The notes: a model not told the origin generated them from the sequence alone. Counted from the stretch's first letter, positions 1 through 12,692 are shown. The stretch is 64,000 nucleotides of DNA from Cornus controversa (GCA_026545225.1 CM048846.1:87437270-87501269); one strand, 5' to 3'. Translations and numbers: made by a program.

Positions 1-269
1 ACACTTGTTAACATTTGGCTGGTCAAAACCATGGAAGTCGATGCTATTCAATACGTACGTCGATGTCATGTTTCTCAAATACATGGAAACTTGATACACA
101 CTCCTGCAGTGAACCTTAAAACTTTGGAAACACAACAGCCCTTCCGCACCTGGGCTTTGGATATCATTGGGACCATCATGCTGGGGACACGCTTGGATAC
201 TAGTAGCAACCGAGCTGTATACCAAGTGGATGGAGGCAATACCATTATAGAAGACAACTGAGGGGATGA
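1..269 (+). mobile_element. Tat-type LTR retrotransposon fossil, integrase fragment
   Basis: The plus strand encodes the end of the integrase zinc-binding region (RRCHVSQIHG) and the start of the catalytic core (TWALDIIGTI), as in Ty3-type pol. It is base-for-base identical to 16850-17118 in the second Tat copy and stops abruptly where a minus-strand LTR element begins. The element continues off the left edge. It is an old, broken element. The perfect match to a site 16.8 kb away is the odd part: either a recent duplication or an assembly artefact. Confidence 0.8.
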
Positions 270-699
270 TCCACAAAGTTATGATATAATTGATGACTAA
301 TTGATATATTATTGATAAATTGATTGAATTCCAGTACATATTTATACTAAAGAAAATCTAACACCGCAGGAAACTAAAAGAAAAGAAAACTATCAACAAA
401 AAGAAACTACCACCTAGAAAATAGCCAAATAATTCAAACTTCTCATAAAATTACGAAAAAATAGCATAAGAAACCTAATTACTAAAAAATTACATTAGGC
501 CACAAATGGAATTCTCAAAATATTCAATAGGCCCCTGTAAAACAGAAATGCAATTTTGGCCCTAGATGAATGAATTTGACCGAAATACAACATGGGCTTA
601 ATACCTAAAGCTACTGGATTTTTCCTATTGAGTCACTTCCGATCAAGAATGGGTCTTCTCGGGTTGAAACAGCTCTGTCAAAAACTCTGTCTTACATCA
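270..699 (-). repeat. LTR (3' in element orientation)
   Basis: About 430 bases, starting TGATGTAAGAC on the minus strand just after a purine-rich tract. It is the diverged partner of 1893-2381. Its outer end abuts the Tat integrase fragment at 1-269, so no target duplication can be read. Confidence 0.7.
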
Positions 700-1892
700 G
701 TTTCCCCAGCCTGAAAAAAACTTGTCCTCGAGTTTGGTTGCAAATGAATTGGCTCCTCATATATGAGTATGAACATAATTTCATACAATTGAGAACTACA
801 TCTTAATTCATCAAAATCGTCTTTCAAATTTTTTGCCCATTTACTTTCTCTTTCTTTCATATTTCTTTTTTTGATATTCTGATTCTTTTTTCTTTTCCTT
901 GTCTTCATCATAACCAAATCTCAATATATCCATTGTTTCTTCACATTCTAATTCACTATTGAAGCTTGCAGGTCTTGTAATTCTTCTTCTAATCCATCTT
1001 CTTTCGGTGTGTTAGAGTTCTTTTCTTCATCTACCAACCTGTTTAAAGGAATTGATGATTTCATATCCTTAACTTTATCAACTTCAACAACCAAAGGTGT
1101 ATCTTCACCAACTAGAGGTGAATCAACAAAATTTTGCTGACAATTAATTTCTTGAGAATCATTGGTTGCTTTTACAAATTTATCACTACTCTCCTTCGTG
1201 TACTCAATTCTCTTTCGTGCAATTCTAATATTGGTTATACAACTTCTGCTCATAATCTAGAGGTAGGAATTTAACCATCAACCACCTTTTCATCTTGTAC
1301 CACGATTGTACAAGCTATTTTTCCTGCCATCTTCGATTAGTCTTTATCTAGTCCCATCAAGCTAAAGCCCATCTTGTAACTGTGAATGCTACAAGCGGAA
1401 CTTGCTTGTGTTTGGGTATGTCAAATTACTCAAAAAATTATTTAACTTCTTTAAACTAATCCAAAATATCCTCTAACATAAAAATTTCCATGAGAACTTG
1501 GTAAATCACGTTTTCTTTGAAACTCACGATTGTTTGGATATTTATGATTTTTGTCACGTCTATCTAGATCACGTCGATCCGTCGCAACTCCTCTGAATCC
1601 AAACTCTTCATCATCGGAATAATCGTTATAGGCTGGAGGGCTACGTGTATGTATAGGAATATAACCCACGTTTAGTTGTCTACGAGAAACATCGTCAACA
1701 CGATCCCGAAGTAGACAACGAACTTGGTTACCACCAATACCAAAATCTGTCTACACCGATTATCAAATTGTCGTCTTAAGTATGTATGGCTGCCCAAGGG
1801 GCCTACACTTTGCAATCATAGTCGCAAAAGCAGGTGCTGCCAAAACGATCAATCGCCATTAGAACAGGAAAAGACAAGGCTATGATACCAAC

Positions 1893-2381
1893 TGAAGAAT
1901 CAGAAGCTATGATCGAGAGCAACTTTAAATCCACAAAGTTAAAATAAATTGCAGAGCAAGTGATATATTATTGATAAATTGATTAATTCTGTGATTGCAG
2001 TACATCATATTTATGATAAGGAAAACCTAACATGGTAAGGCAACCTAAAGCAAAAGGAAACTAACACTTAGAAAAAGGCCAAAATTTTAAACTTCTTAGA
2101 AAATTATGAAAAAATAGTATAAGAAACCTAATCACTAAAAATTACTGAATATCAAATTTCAAACTAATCCGTTTAGGTCATGAACAAAATTCTCATAATA
2201 TTCAACAGGCCTCTTATAAGGCAGAAAAACACTATTTTGGAGCCTTAGATGAATGAATTTGATCGAAAAACAGCAAAGTCCAGTAGTTAATGCTATTGAA
2301 TTTTTCTTATTGGGTCATTTCCGATCAAGAATGGGTCTCCTCGGGTTGAAATAGCTTTTTCAAAAATTTTGTCATACATCA
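1893..2381 (-). repeat. LTR (5' in element orientation)
   Basis: About 489 bases, TG...CA on the minus strand, directly followed by the primer-binding site. It shares long blocks with 270-699, for example around GATCAAGAATGGGTCT and TTGATAAATTGATT, with many substitutions and small indels. Confidence 0.7.
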
Positions 2382-4311
2382 ACTACAACAATTCAAAATG
2401 GTACAATAATAATAGTGGGAAAAATTTATTCAGGATAGTGGGGTGGTGTGTGTCGGAAAGCTGCAGTCGTTCATCCCCTTCTACCTTTATTTTGTAGCTA
2501 TCCTTCCATCATATTCTCAATGTTGTGCAGTTCTTCTTTAGAAAAGTTGGCCCACCATTTCTTCCTTGAGCCTGTAGATTCTTCTTTCCCATTCTTCTAA
2601 CATTTCTTCTGTCACTTCTTTGTCTAAAGCTCTGCAAAATAATTTTGTTCCTTTTTTACATATTTCATAAGTGGATACTGCATTCTTTCTCCAAGAATTA
2701 TCAATCATGTTATGTATGTTAAGGATTTTTGCTTTAAGTAAAACTTCTCTTGATACCACACCATTATATTTTCTTCTTGGAATGGTTCTGAAATAATCAT
2801 AAGCTGCTATCTCTATCAAGTGATACCTTGAACTTATTCTGCCATTACTATTGATTGTTTTTCCAATAGGTACTCCTCCTTATTTTATTTTTTCATATAC
2901 AGAAGTAAACACATTAATAATAATTAATCATATTAGGTAGCCCTCGAACAAGTTTACTAGTATAAATTTCTTTGATATGCCCAAATGGAACAGCTGGTGC
3001 TTTTTCAGATCAACTTCACTGTAATCCCATATTAATTTAGGATATCCATAAGACCAATCTACCTGTATACCCATAATATATTCCTCATTATACAATTGGT
3101 CTATAACCCAATTTACTTCATGTTTTATTTCTCTTACTTTAATATGCCAATTAATTTATTTTGTCTCTTACTCTTCAGGGATACTGTTTAGTAAGTCAAA
3201 AACATTTCTTGTATTTTAGTCGGTTGGGGGAAGCTACCGCTTCCTCGTCAAGTTTTCTCGCTTCTTGGACTAAATTCATCCCACAAGTCTTCTAGAAGGA
3301 GATAAACTTTTTTTCCATTCTTGCATTAAAACTCCATCATCTTTGGAGACAATCCATTTTGACATAATTGGAAGTATAACTCCCAATGTATTTTGTGTAC
3401 TTTGAATTAGCATATCTTGGTTGATTATAACCTATTGTAGATCTAACAATCCTTGAAGAGCTTTGGATTCTCTTATATGTTTTATTCCATTGTCTTCTAG
3501 TACTCTTCTCACAGATATATCTCACTGATTCCGGTACAGACTTTTTAAATCCTATTTTAACATGAGAATTTTTCACGTCATAACTATCTACTCATTCATG
3601 AACCGAGTGATCCCTTTTTACAGGCAGATTCATCCTCCAGGAACTTTCTCCATACGAAGTTGAGGAGGTTGAGCTCGAACCCACTTTGTATCTATTTTTT
3701 AATAGATTATTCATTTTATTCAAGACTCTGGGTAGAGCGGAGCTGCGGGCTTAAACCTTCACTTTGTTCCTATTGATAATGTCTTTTTCTGCCAATTACT
3801 GCAGGCTTTACCTGTCAGCCAATTATCGCAGGCTTTATCTGTTAGTATTCAATCTGCAATTTCACTTGAAGAATATATCGCTTTAGTGCATCTGAAAAAT
3901 GACTATTTTTACCTGTAATATATTTTATTGTAAGCTTGAAATGTGATAACCACATTCGTCACCTAATTAATCTTCCATCTGCAACAGCTCAATTTAGCTT
4001 AGCTTTCATAAAATAAGTAAAATTCTAATTATGAGTTCTTAGTATAAACTCCATGAATTAAAAAAAAAAATTTAAACCTTTTAATTCTTTATATAACAGC
4101 TAAAATTTCTTGTTCTTTGGAATGATAATTGATTTCTCCATATACAAATGTTCCTGAGGTATATTTACATATATGTTCTTTTCCTTCTTTATCTTTATAT
4201 TTTATTATTCCTCCCCACCATTCATCTGAAGCATCTGTTTCTATTATCATTAATTCACCATCTTTTGGTAATTTTAATTTTGGTAGGTTCATCTTCGGTT
4301 GGAAGTCCGAC

Positions 4312-4471
4312 CTTGGTGCGATGACAAGTGCCCTCACCCAAAGTGATGTGTCGTGGGTTCGAGACTTGGAAGCAGCCTCTCTAAACATGGGGGTAAGGTT
4401 TGCCACCTCTCCAAGACCCCGCTCAAGTGGGTGTACAAGCCTTGTGCACTGAGTATGATCTTTTTTTTTTT
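4312..4471 (+). mobile_element. tRNA-derived SINE, Au-like
   Basis: Starts near CCTTGGTGCGATGACAAG, has a Pol III box B-like core (GTGGGTTCGAGAC), then GGAAGCAGCCTCTC and GGGGTAAGG, and ends in GTGCACTGAGTATGATC followed by a T run. This order matches the plant Au SINE family. It sits inside the caulimovirid fossil and is therefore younger than it. No clear target duplication was found. Confidence 0.75.
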
Positions 4472-5779
4472 TCTTTTAGTTTATCTTTTATATATCTTAC
4501 CATATCAGTATCATTTTCATCAAAACCCATTTATATCCTTCCCTGAGTTTTTTCTGTAATGGTCCTGTCAATTTTGCCAAAACTTGTATATATGTATATA
4601 ATTACTGACTAGGAAAGATTTAAATTGTTTTTGATCTATAATTGTATTAGGAAAGTCTTCTAGGTTTTTTTGTATTTGTGGATATCTTCTAAATTATATT
4701 CCATAGGTGGGATTCTTATGACTTTTTATCAATTATATCTAACTTACATACCAATTGATCTTTTCTTTGAGATTTTTCTCAACTTCTTGTTGATTTAATA
4801 AGCTTACACATGTTGGTACTAGTTTAGATATGTCTTCACCACAATTACTGCAAGTCGACAGTAGTTGCTCTATGGGAGATTTATCTTTCGTAACATATTG
4901 AAAAGCTTGTTTTAGCATTGGTATCATCTATTGTATCATTTTATTATGTATCTACTTTTGTTTTCAAAAATTCTTGTTTTAAATACTACTTATTATTTTA
5001 TCTTATTAGGCATCTTCCATTCCAATTCAAGTGTTCTAGCATATTATTGTTTATTATGTCCATACTACTAGTAGTTTCTCTCCTTCCTACTACATCTATC
5101 ATATTTATTAATTCCTCTTCTTCACTTTTTATATTCATAAATTCTAGTTCTTGTTTCTCGAAGTCCTCATCATATTCTTCATCAATGGTTAATTTATATT
5201 GAGTGTATGCTTTCATTATCACTAAAATCTTCCTCTTCTGAGAATATGGGTTCATACTCCCCTCCTATTTTCTTACACAACCAGCATTTACAATCTTTTT
5301 TTTTTTTTCCGGGGGCAGCACTTACTTTTATCTTCCTTTTTATTACCATACTTTTTTCTTAAAATATCTTTTCTTATTATTCCTTTTATAATTTTTATAA
5401 TATGTTTTTGACTTCCTAAATCTATATCTCTTCTTTCTAAATTTTTTCTTCTACGTCTTTTTTTTTTTTTTTCCATTCTATGATTTTACATCTCCATTTA
5501 CCAGGCATTCCTTCATATTTATTACAACATCCTAAAATATTTGTAGAAGCTAAATGTGGTATGGTAATTTTGTTTCATGGCATCATCTTCATATTTGCCT
5601 TCCCATTTGAGTATCTTTTTTTCTTCATGTTCCTTTTCAGTTTTATCTTCCTCTTGCTTACCTTCTCTACTGGAGGTTCTACTTTCATCATCTTTCATAA
5701 CTACGTTTTCTATCCTTTTATTTTCATTAACTCTCATTTTTCCTAATTGTCTTACTATTTCACTTAGTTCTTCTCCATC

Positions 5780-6333
5780 ACTTTCTTTTTCAAATAGTTC
5801 TAATAATTCTTCATCACTCAAATCATCTTGTTGCCCTAAATTTATTTTTTCGCTTTTAGTTGATATTCGTTATGCTAATTGATTTCTAGCTTTCATTTTT
5901 CAAGTAACTCAAAGAAATTGGGTTCTTCAAGTATATAAAAAAAAAAAGTCATACTCATTGCACAAGGGCTCCCACTTGAACAGTGTTTGGGAGATGTAGA
6001 TGTCAGCTAGTCTTACCCCCATTTTTAGAGAAGCTGTTTTGAAGTCTCGAACCCTGACACCTATCGCTTTTGGGCGAAGGCACTTGTCATCGCACCAAGG
6101 TGCGATCTCGATTCTTCCAAGTATAAGATCACGAAAAAACTCCATGCCACTTTCTTTTTCAAATAGTTCTAATAATTCTTCCTCACTCAACTCATCATAT
6201 TGCTCTAAATTTATTTTATTTCTTTTTATTTGATATTCTTATGCTAATTGATTTATAGCTTTCCTTTTCCAAGTAACTCAAAGAAATTGGGTCATCGAGT
6301 ATAAGATCATGAAAAAACTCCATGCCTTCATTT
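5780..6333. repeat. tandem duplication (~180 bp unit) split by a SINE
   Basis: A block beginning CTTTCTTTTTCAAATAGTTC at about 5781 recurs at about 6150. Both copies run through CAAGTAACTCAAAGAAATTG and on to GAAAAAACTCCATGCC. The SINE at 5936-6111 sits in the first copy only, so the duplication may precede the SINE, or the SINE-less copy is the older arrangement. Confidence 0.7.
5936..6111 (-). mobile_element. tRNA-derived SINE, Au-like, second copy
   Basis: Reverse-orientation copy of the same family as 4312-4471. It has an A run at its left end (T tail on its own strand), GTCTCGAACCC (box B complement) and CTTGTCATCGCACCAAGG at the right. It is flanked by a target-site duplication: TTCTTCAAGTATA at 5923-5935 and TTCTTCCAAGTATA at 6112-6125. 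It splits one copy of a tandem duplication in the caulimovirid fossil. Confidence 0.8.
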
Positions 6334-6574
6334 TGTACTATTTTCTAGTTCATTTTCCGTAATTAAGGCCAATTTGTTATCTAGGTCTTCATATGGTATT
6401 GTTTCCATTACTTCTTCTATCATTAGAATTGACTCACATTCGTATCTATAATTTCCTAAACCATGTTCTTTTTGAATTATTTTATTATTATTCTCTCTTT
6501 TAGCTTGTTCTATTCTAGTTCCTAACTGTCTTATTTCGTTAATGATTTTTATTTCATCATCTTTTTTTAACATT

Positions 6575-7696
6575 ATTATATCTATATATATATATATATA
6601 TATATAATTTCCCTTATTCCTTCCTTCTAAGTCATTTTTACCAGACTAGTGTTTTCAATTATAGCTTTGCAGTCTTCGGCTTCAATATTTTATTCTTCTA
6701 ATAATAATTTATTTAATAGATCTGGCATGACGGGTTGAAGGCATTTTAAGAATTCCAAACACAGCCCTTGGGCTCTGGCATGACGGGTTGCGGGCTTGGA
6801 ATGGTCCGGGCTACTGACTGAGAAAGGGCTATTTGATAAGTATATAATTATTGCAATAGTTATTAGTTATATATTATTAGTTATATAATAAAAATAATAT
6901 ATATATATAGCAATATTGAACAATTTTATAAAATAAAGCACTAGAAAATTTAGAGAGCAATTGAGAAAGTTAGAACTGATGAGAAAAGTTGAGGAGTTTT
7001 GGTGTGAAGAAATGAGAAAATGAATCCTCTATTTATAGGTTTTTAGTAAAATAATATTTAAAACAAAATTGTGAAGTATCCGTTGTTTGTTGATGTAACT
7101 GATGCATTGGATGTATTTGAATAGAATATATCCCCCTTTATATTTGAATTGAACATTGAGAACTAACATTTGCGAGACAAAGATTCACCCCCTTTATGCT
7201 GGCAACAAGCAGCAGCATACCATGGCTTCTTTAAGACTAGACTAATAATTTTATTTGTGATGCTTTGAACTGTAGCAAGGGAGTGATGTTGGTCTAGGGC
7301 TCTGTAGCTTGTCTTAAAAAGTAGAATATGAGTTTTCAAATGCTCATGGGGGCAAAGTGTGCGAGTTTTCAAATAGGATAAAAAATACTAAGATTACTGA
7401 GTTTTACTCTCTTCTTGGTGAAAGGATTATTCAAGATTCAGGTCTAACTAGAAATTTATAACCATAAATTTTTGGACCATTCAGTTGTGTATTCTGTGGT
7501 CAACAAATGGAAAATCATAATCATTTATTTTTCAACTTCCTAGTCCCATTTGCTATGCATACTATGCAACAAATGGAAGATCATATATACTACTATACAA
7601 CATTTTATAGACAATCCAATTAAAATACGTACACCAAAACTATGTCTACGATACATTAAACTTAGAAATTAATAAACAAGTTGATATACCGATTAG

Positions 7697-7728
<32 letters not shown>

Positions 7729-8690
7729 TATAACAGGACAATCTCATTACAAGAGGACTGAACGGAGAGATCCCAGTGAAAACACATTCAAGACAGACTC
7801 ACTCTTAATAGCTAGTATGAAAGGTCGATTAATGTTTAACTCCTACTTATTAGAGTGGACATGCACTAATTTTATCTTGGAAATACTCCATGAACATTGT
7901 TACATCTGATATAAAATTCTAAATTTTTGAGTCAGCTGGTCATTAACATGATACCAAACAAATCTAACAGTGGCCAAATTTAAAAACACTATAAATATGA
8001 GAGAAGTGCTATATATATAAAAACAAATTTAAAAGCAGGAACATCGATAACCAACTAAAATATCAATCAACATAATGCAATCCATAATAAACTGACATAA
8101 CTATACATGCTGCCAGCCAGCATGTAGCATGTGCATTCACAATCATTGCTATTCAAAAATTCTAAGTTGATCTCAACTTAGTCAATTCTAGGTTCATCTC
8201 AATTTAGTCAATTGTTTTTGGTAGGAACAACAAAATTGTTTACCATTTGAATGCAACACCCACTCCCACCTTAAAATTTCCGTTGGTGTCTATCTCAGTT
8301 GAGACGGTGAAAGTCAATGGGTGGCACTTTTTCCCTGAAACAACAGATTAAAAGAAAAAAATCAATAACAAACTAAGCCTCAGTCAAGAAAATGGATGAA
8401 GTATTCTAAGTCAATAAGGGCATCATTTTTGTTTTTTTAATTTATTAATCATTTAAAATGTAATACCCAACTTAAATAAGAAACACCATAGATATAACAG
8501 GTTGCATGTAAATTATTTGTGTAAATTTACATGCCCATGGCCTTGGGCTCCAGCTGCCTTTCCTCTATTATAGCAGTTTAGGTTGTGACACTTCACTCTG
8601 TCCATCATCTCTATCATTCCTTAGTGCTTCTCCATCCGACATTCTTATAGACTATGAAAACTTCCCTTCCCTATACCAATCATCTTTTGA
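6575..8690. other. gene-free spacer with AT repeats
   Basis: No supported gene. It holds (TA)n runs at about 6581-6605 and 7699-7727. At 6722-6800 the motif GGCATGACGGGTTG occurs twice beside GGGCTTGGAATGGTCCGGGC, the type of GC-rich subterminal block seen at hAT-like transposon ends, but no partner end was found. From about 7740 to 8690 nothing is recognisable. Confidence 0.5.
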
Positions 8691-9541
8691 TCATCCCATA
8701 GACCCACGCCATCGCTTTTCACTGCCCGTGTGCTTGGGAAACTATGATGGCTGATACCCTCCTCGCCATTCAGGAAACACAGAAGAAAATTCTCGACAGT
8801 TGCTATCATCAAAGCCTTCAGGCCTGGATCCCAAAACCACCACCACTACTACTCCCGACATTCACCATCCCACCACCCTGTTCTCCCCTTCTATTCAAAA
8901 CCACGATGTCTCATCCACCATTGCACCTTATCAAGTTACTCAACAGAGTACTTCTCCTTGGTACACATTTGATCAAATGCAAGATTTTTTGACTTCGGAA
9001 AAAGGACAAGGCGAGATGACATTGCAGTTCAATTTACGACCACAAACCCCAAGTTTAAACAATTTGATGGTAGAAAGGGCAGTGCAACAGAACATGTGGT
9101 GCTTTATCGATACTCTAGGGGCACATGGCAGCAATGAAACAATGAAATTAAGAGAATTCTTTGAGTCCCTAACTGTTCGCGCATACACGTGGTATACCAA
9201 TTTGATACCTGAGTCTGTAGCCACGTGGGGATGCATTGGTGGAAAGGTTTGAGATAGTTACAACTTTGTCTTTGACTAAGCTAAAACAAAAACCTGGTGA
9301 GGAGGCCGTCACCTATGTGAGACGCTTCAAAGAGCGTTTCCTTGACTGCTATGAGCCTGTAAAGGAGGACATACTGGTGAAGATCTGCATTGAAGGAATG
9401 GATAAAGCCTATAGGTTGCATCTTGTGGGTTGCATCTTGTTCCTCACAATGTCAGAACCTTCTCAATACTGATGGAGAAAACAAGGCAACTCGCAAAAAA
9501 AAATTGACACTCCTCGACCTACACGGGAATGGAGACAGTTG

Positions 9542-9810
9542 TGCCGCATCACATTGGCAGCGTCCGGTGGCTGAACACCATGAGCTACCAGGAGAGGATA
9601 CTTGGGATAACGAGGAAGTAGCTGCAATAGACCATCAAAGAAAAAGACAGGGTGGCACCTCTCCCAGAAATAAGTCATCGCGAACAGCCGCGCCGCATCA
9701 CATTGGCAGCATCGGTGGCAGAACACCACGAGCTGCCAGGGGAGGATACTTCAGATAACGAGGAAGTGGCTGCAATAGACCACCAAAGAAAATGACATAG
9801 GGTGGCACCT
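9542..9810 (+). repeat. tandem duplication in Tat copy 1 gag region
   Basis: The segment at 9542-9660 (starting TGCCGCATCACATTGGCAG and ending GGTGGCACCT) recurs at about 9691-9810 with roughly 10% change. The same block occurs once more, interrupted by a MITE, in copy 2 near 14420-15000. Confidence 0.8.
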
Positions 9811-11472
9811 CCACCCTTTCCATGTACTAAGAAACAAGTCATCGCGGCGATCAATCAATGGGTCACGGACAAAGTGGTCACACTACCACCCACCAGCGAG
9901 GAAGATTGGAAAAAACTGCAAACAGATTCACTAAGCATCCTTCAATGGAATGCTGGACATCAAGGAACATCTTTTAAAAGAAACTGAAGTTCGGGGAAAT
10001 TGAAGTAGTAAAAAAGCGAAGAGTAAACCAAAACCCTTTCCCATCGCATGAAGAGAAAGCGAGTATGATAAATAGGGAAGGAATAGATGAATTAGACGAA
10101 CAAGAGAATTTTGAAGCAACTGTGATCGAGAATGGTCTAAGAGCCGAAATGGGAGAAAGGATATTAAAGATGGGGGAAATTATGAAAAAGTTATCAGATC
10201 AATTGAACACCCACTCGAGAGCTGAAATTTCCAAGATTTTGGTGAAAGTAATAAGGAAAATCCCAGGGCAATCTGATCAAGTGCTAGAAGAAGGGGGAGG
10301 GGGCACATAAATCTCCTTTTCAGAAGCATATAAACAAATAGAAGGTCCTCATAATGGTCCCATGTACGTGCCAGTGACCATCAATGGAAGGGAATTCAAG
10401 AGAGCTTTTTTAATAGTGGTGATTCGGTCAATATGCCTATTGCAGTGTCAAGAAAGGCTGATATTGCAGAACAGAAGATAGTAGGGCACAATATTAGCAT
10501 ATATGGCTTTAGTGGAGAGAAACAAAACACGCGCGGTTATGTCACAAAGGATCCAAAGGTGGGAAAAATGAGAGGACCTGCGAGATTCCATGTGATAGAT
10601 GGAGAACCATCAAACCACATGTTGTTGGGAAGAACTTGGATGCATATATACGGGGTAGTACCATCTTCCAATCATCAAGTAGTGAAGGCAAATTTGGGAG
10701 GAGGATTCATCATGGTTTGCGGCACAAAGAACCCGTTCACACTTGAAGAAGCTCATTTGTCAGATGCTATTTATTTCACCGAGTTTGATGAAGAAGAGGA
10801 CAAAGAGCAAAGAGTTTCCAGTACCCCCATTTCCAAATGGAAAGAGATAGCATGCAAAACTTAATAGCAGAAAGACTGGCGGAAGAATTATGATGAAGAA
10901 CATTAAATATGCCGAAAAGTCCGAAAGCCTGATGTACAAGTGGTTTACCAATTATGGCGGTGTGCAGGGTTAGGTAGCGCATAAGAGCCGACTAATCCAG
11001 AGAAAGAAAGATGGAAAACAAGGGTGCGAAGAAGATGTCCAAAGAGCTAACTGAAGAATTTGAGAAAGAACCAGCGCAAATAGCATCACAGCAAAGTGAA
11101 ATGGAGGAAGTAGACATCTCCCTGGATAACAAGGTTCCGTAACACATATTTATAAGCAAACGTTTGGGTGACGACTTCAAGAAAGAATTGGTGCGTGTGC
11201 TTTGTGAATACCAAGACGTGTTCGCATGGGACTTTACACATATGTCTGGACTAGATCCTGAACTAGCGAGGCAACGCCAAGAAAGCAACTCGCGAGGGTT
11301 TTCCACCCAGATGTGGAGACACAAGTACAAAAGTTGTTAAAAGTAGGATTCATTAAACCTATACACACCCTAAATGGCTGGCGAACATAGTGCCTGTGAA
11401 GAAAAAGAATGGAAAGTTTGAATAGGGCGTGCCCCAAAGATGATTTTCCACTCCCCATTATAGATACTTCGA

Positions 11473-11982
11473 TTGATGCCACAACTGGTCATGGAATGTT
11501 TTCATCCATGGATGGATTTCAGCAGATACAACCAAATTAAGATGGCGGAGGAAGATGCCCAGAAAATTGATTTCAGAACACCCATAGGAAACTTTTATTA
11601 TGTTGTCATGTCCTTCGGCTTGAAGAATGCAGGTGCTACTTATCACCACACCATGATGGCTGTATTTCATGATTTGATACACGATATAGTCAAGGACTAT
11701 GTGGATGACTTAGTGAAGTCTAAAACTGCCAAGAAGCACTTGAAAGATTTAAGGAGGATATCCGAACGATGTTGCCATTACAATCTTAAAATGAACCTGC
11801 CTAAATGCGCATTTGGTGTTGCTAAGGGAAATCATTTGAGCTTTATTGTACACCACCGAGGAATTGATATAGATGAAGTTAAAATACGAGCAATCATGAA
11901 TATGAAGCCTCCTCGGTATTTAAAGCAATTAAGAGGGTTGATTGGAAAAATATCCTATCTAAGAAGTTTTATCCCGTGCTAG
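11473..11982 (+). pseudogene. reverse transcriptase part of Tat copy 1 (fossil)
   Basis: The best-kept piece of the element. It holds the palm and fingers signatures FSRYNQIKMAEEDAQK, FRTPIGNFYYVVMSFGLKNA, DYVDDLVKSK (YVDD active site) and PPRYLKQLRGLIGKISYLRS, in the order of Ty3-type pol. It is useful for placing the lineage and is part of a broken element. Confidence 0.88.
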
Positions 11983-12692
11983 CAGAATTAATCCAGCCTT
12001 TCCTGCCACTACTCGAACAAGGTGTTTCATTCCTGCTTGCCAAGAAGCTCTTGAAAAGATCAAAGGGGTGCTCACATCTTCGTGAACAATGACAGTGGGG
12101 ACAGAGGTGGTGTCCCTTAAAAATTGTACATCACATCCACTTCTCACTCTGTAGGGGCTTTATTGGACCAAGGCGAGGGAGGACAAGAGAGGCCCGTGTA
12201 TTATATAAGCAGGATTATCAGGGGACCTGATCTGCTATATACACCAATGGGAAGGCATTGTTTGACATTAGTATTTGTAGTGAAAAATTTTCATCACTAT
12301 TTCCTAGCTCACACGTTGTGATCCTGATAAATACATGGCAGCAATGCTGATCGGGCTGGTCCTTACTAGGAGACTATCCAAGTGGCATTTGAGCATCACA
12401 GATATTGAGATTGTATGCACGCAGCCAAGGGCTGTGAAAAGCCAGGCATTATTTAGAGGAGAAATTAATGAGCGAGGACATTTATCTCGTCAAAACAGAT
12501 GATGAATGGGGCTAGAGCTTTGATGGGTCAGCCACAGTCAAGCAAAATGGCGCAAGTGTGGTGTTAATGTCCACCTCGACCGGGGCTCAAATTCATCTTT
12601 CTTAGAAGTTGAACTTTCCTTGCTCAAATAATGAAGCTGAGTACGAGGTACTCATACTTGGACTGAGGAAAGCTCTGAGTATGTGGATCAAG

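Larger units (their letters stand above)
270..2381 (-). mobile_element. short Ty3-type LTR retroelement fossil
   Basis: Two direct repeats (270-699 and 1893-2381) bound a short internal region. Read on the minus strand, the right-hand repeat starts TGATGTATGAC and ends TTCTTCA. It is followed at once by a primer-binding site (TTGGTATCATAGCC, about 1879-1892) resembling the usual initiator-Met tRNA site. The end of pol (LQPNSRTSFFQAGETDV, about 700-760) runs into a purine-rich tract just before the left-hand repeat, as in Ty3-type elements. A charged stretch around 1451-1669 looks gag-like. The repeats are clearly diverged, so the insertion is old. It is far shorter than an autonomous element and is broken. 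Confidence 0.72.
2400..6600 (-). mobile_element. endogenous caulimovirid (plant pararetrovirus) fossil
   Basis: The minus strand carries scattered, lysine- and glutamate-rich coding blocks typical of integrated Caulimoviridae. The clearest is an RNase H segment at about 4089-4280, with IIETDASDEWWGG and INYHSKEQEILAVI. Further upstream on that strand, about 5220-5480, is a very basic tract next to a Cys-rich motif (CKCWLCKK), as in the C-terminus of the coat protein. Acidic coat-like segments (EEELLELFEKES) lie at about 5780-6570. A block at 2538-2819 (ISSRYHLIEIAAYDYFRTIP nearby) is not firmly assigned and could be a transactivator-type region. Genus is unknown. The copy is incomplete with many breaks. 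Two SINEs and an internal duplication postdate it. Confidence 0.75.

Noticed and set aside
4340-4380. tRNA-like box B (GGGTTCGAGAC)
   Set aside because: It belongs to a SINE with a T tail, not to a functional tRNA gene; no cloverleaf can be drawn.
4129-4559. Plus-strand open frames of 107 and 68 codons
   Set aside because: They run antisense through the caulimovirid RNase H block and across a SINE; no motif.
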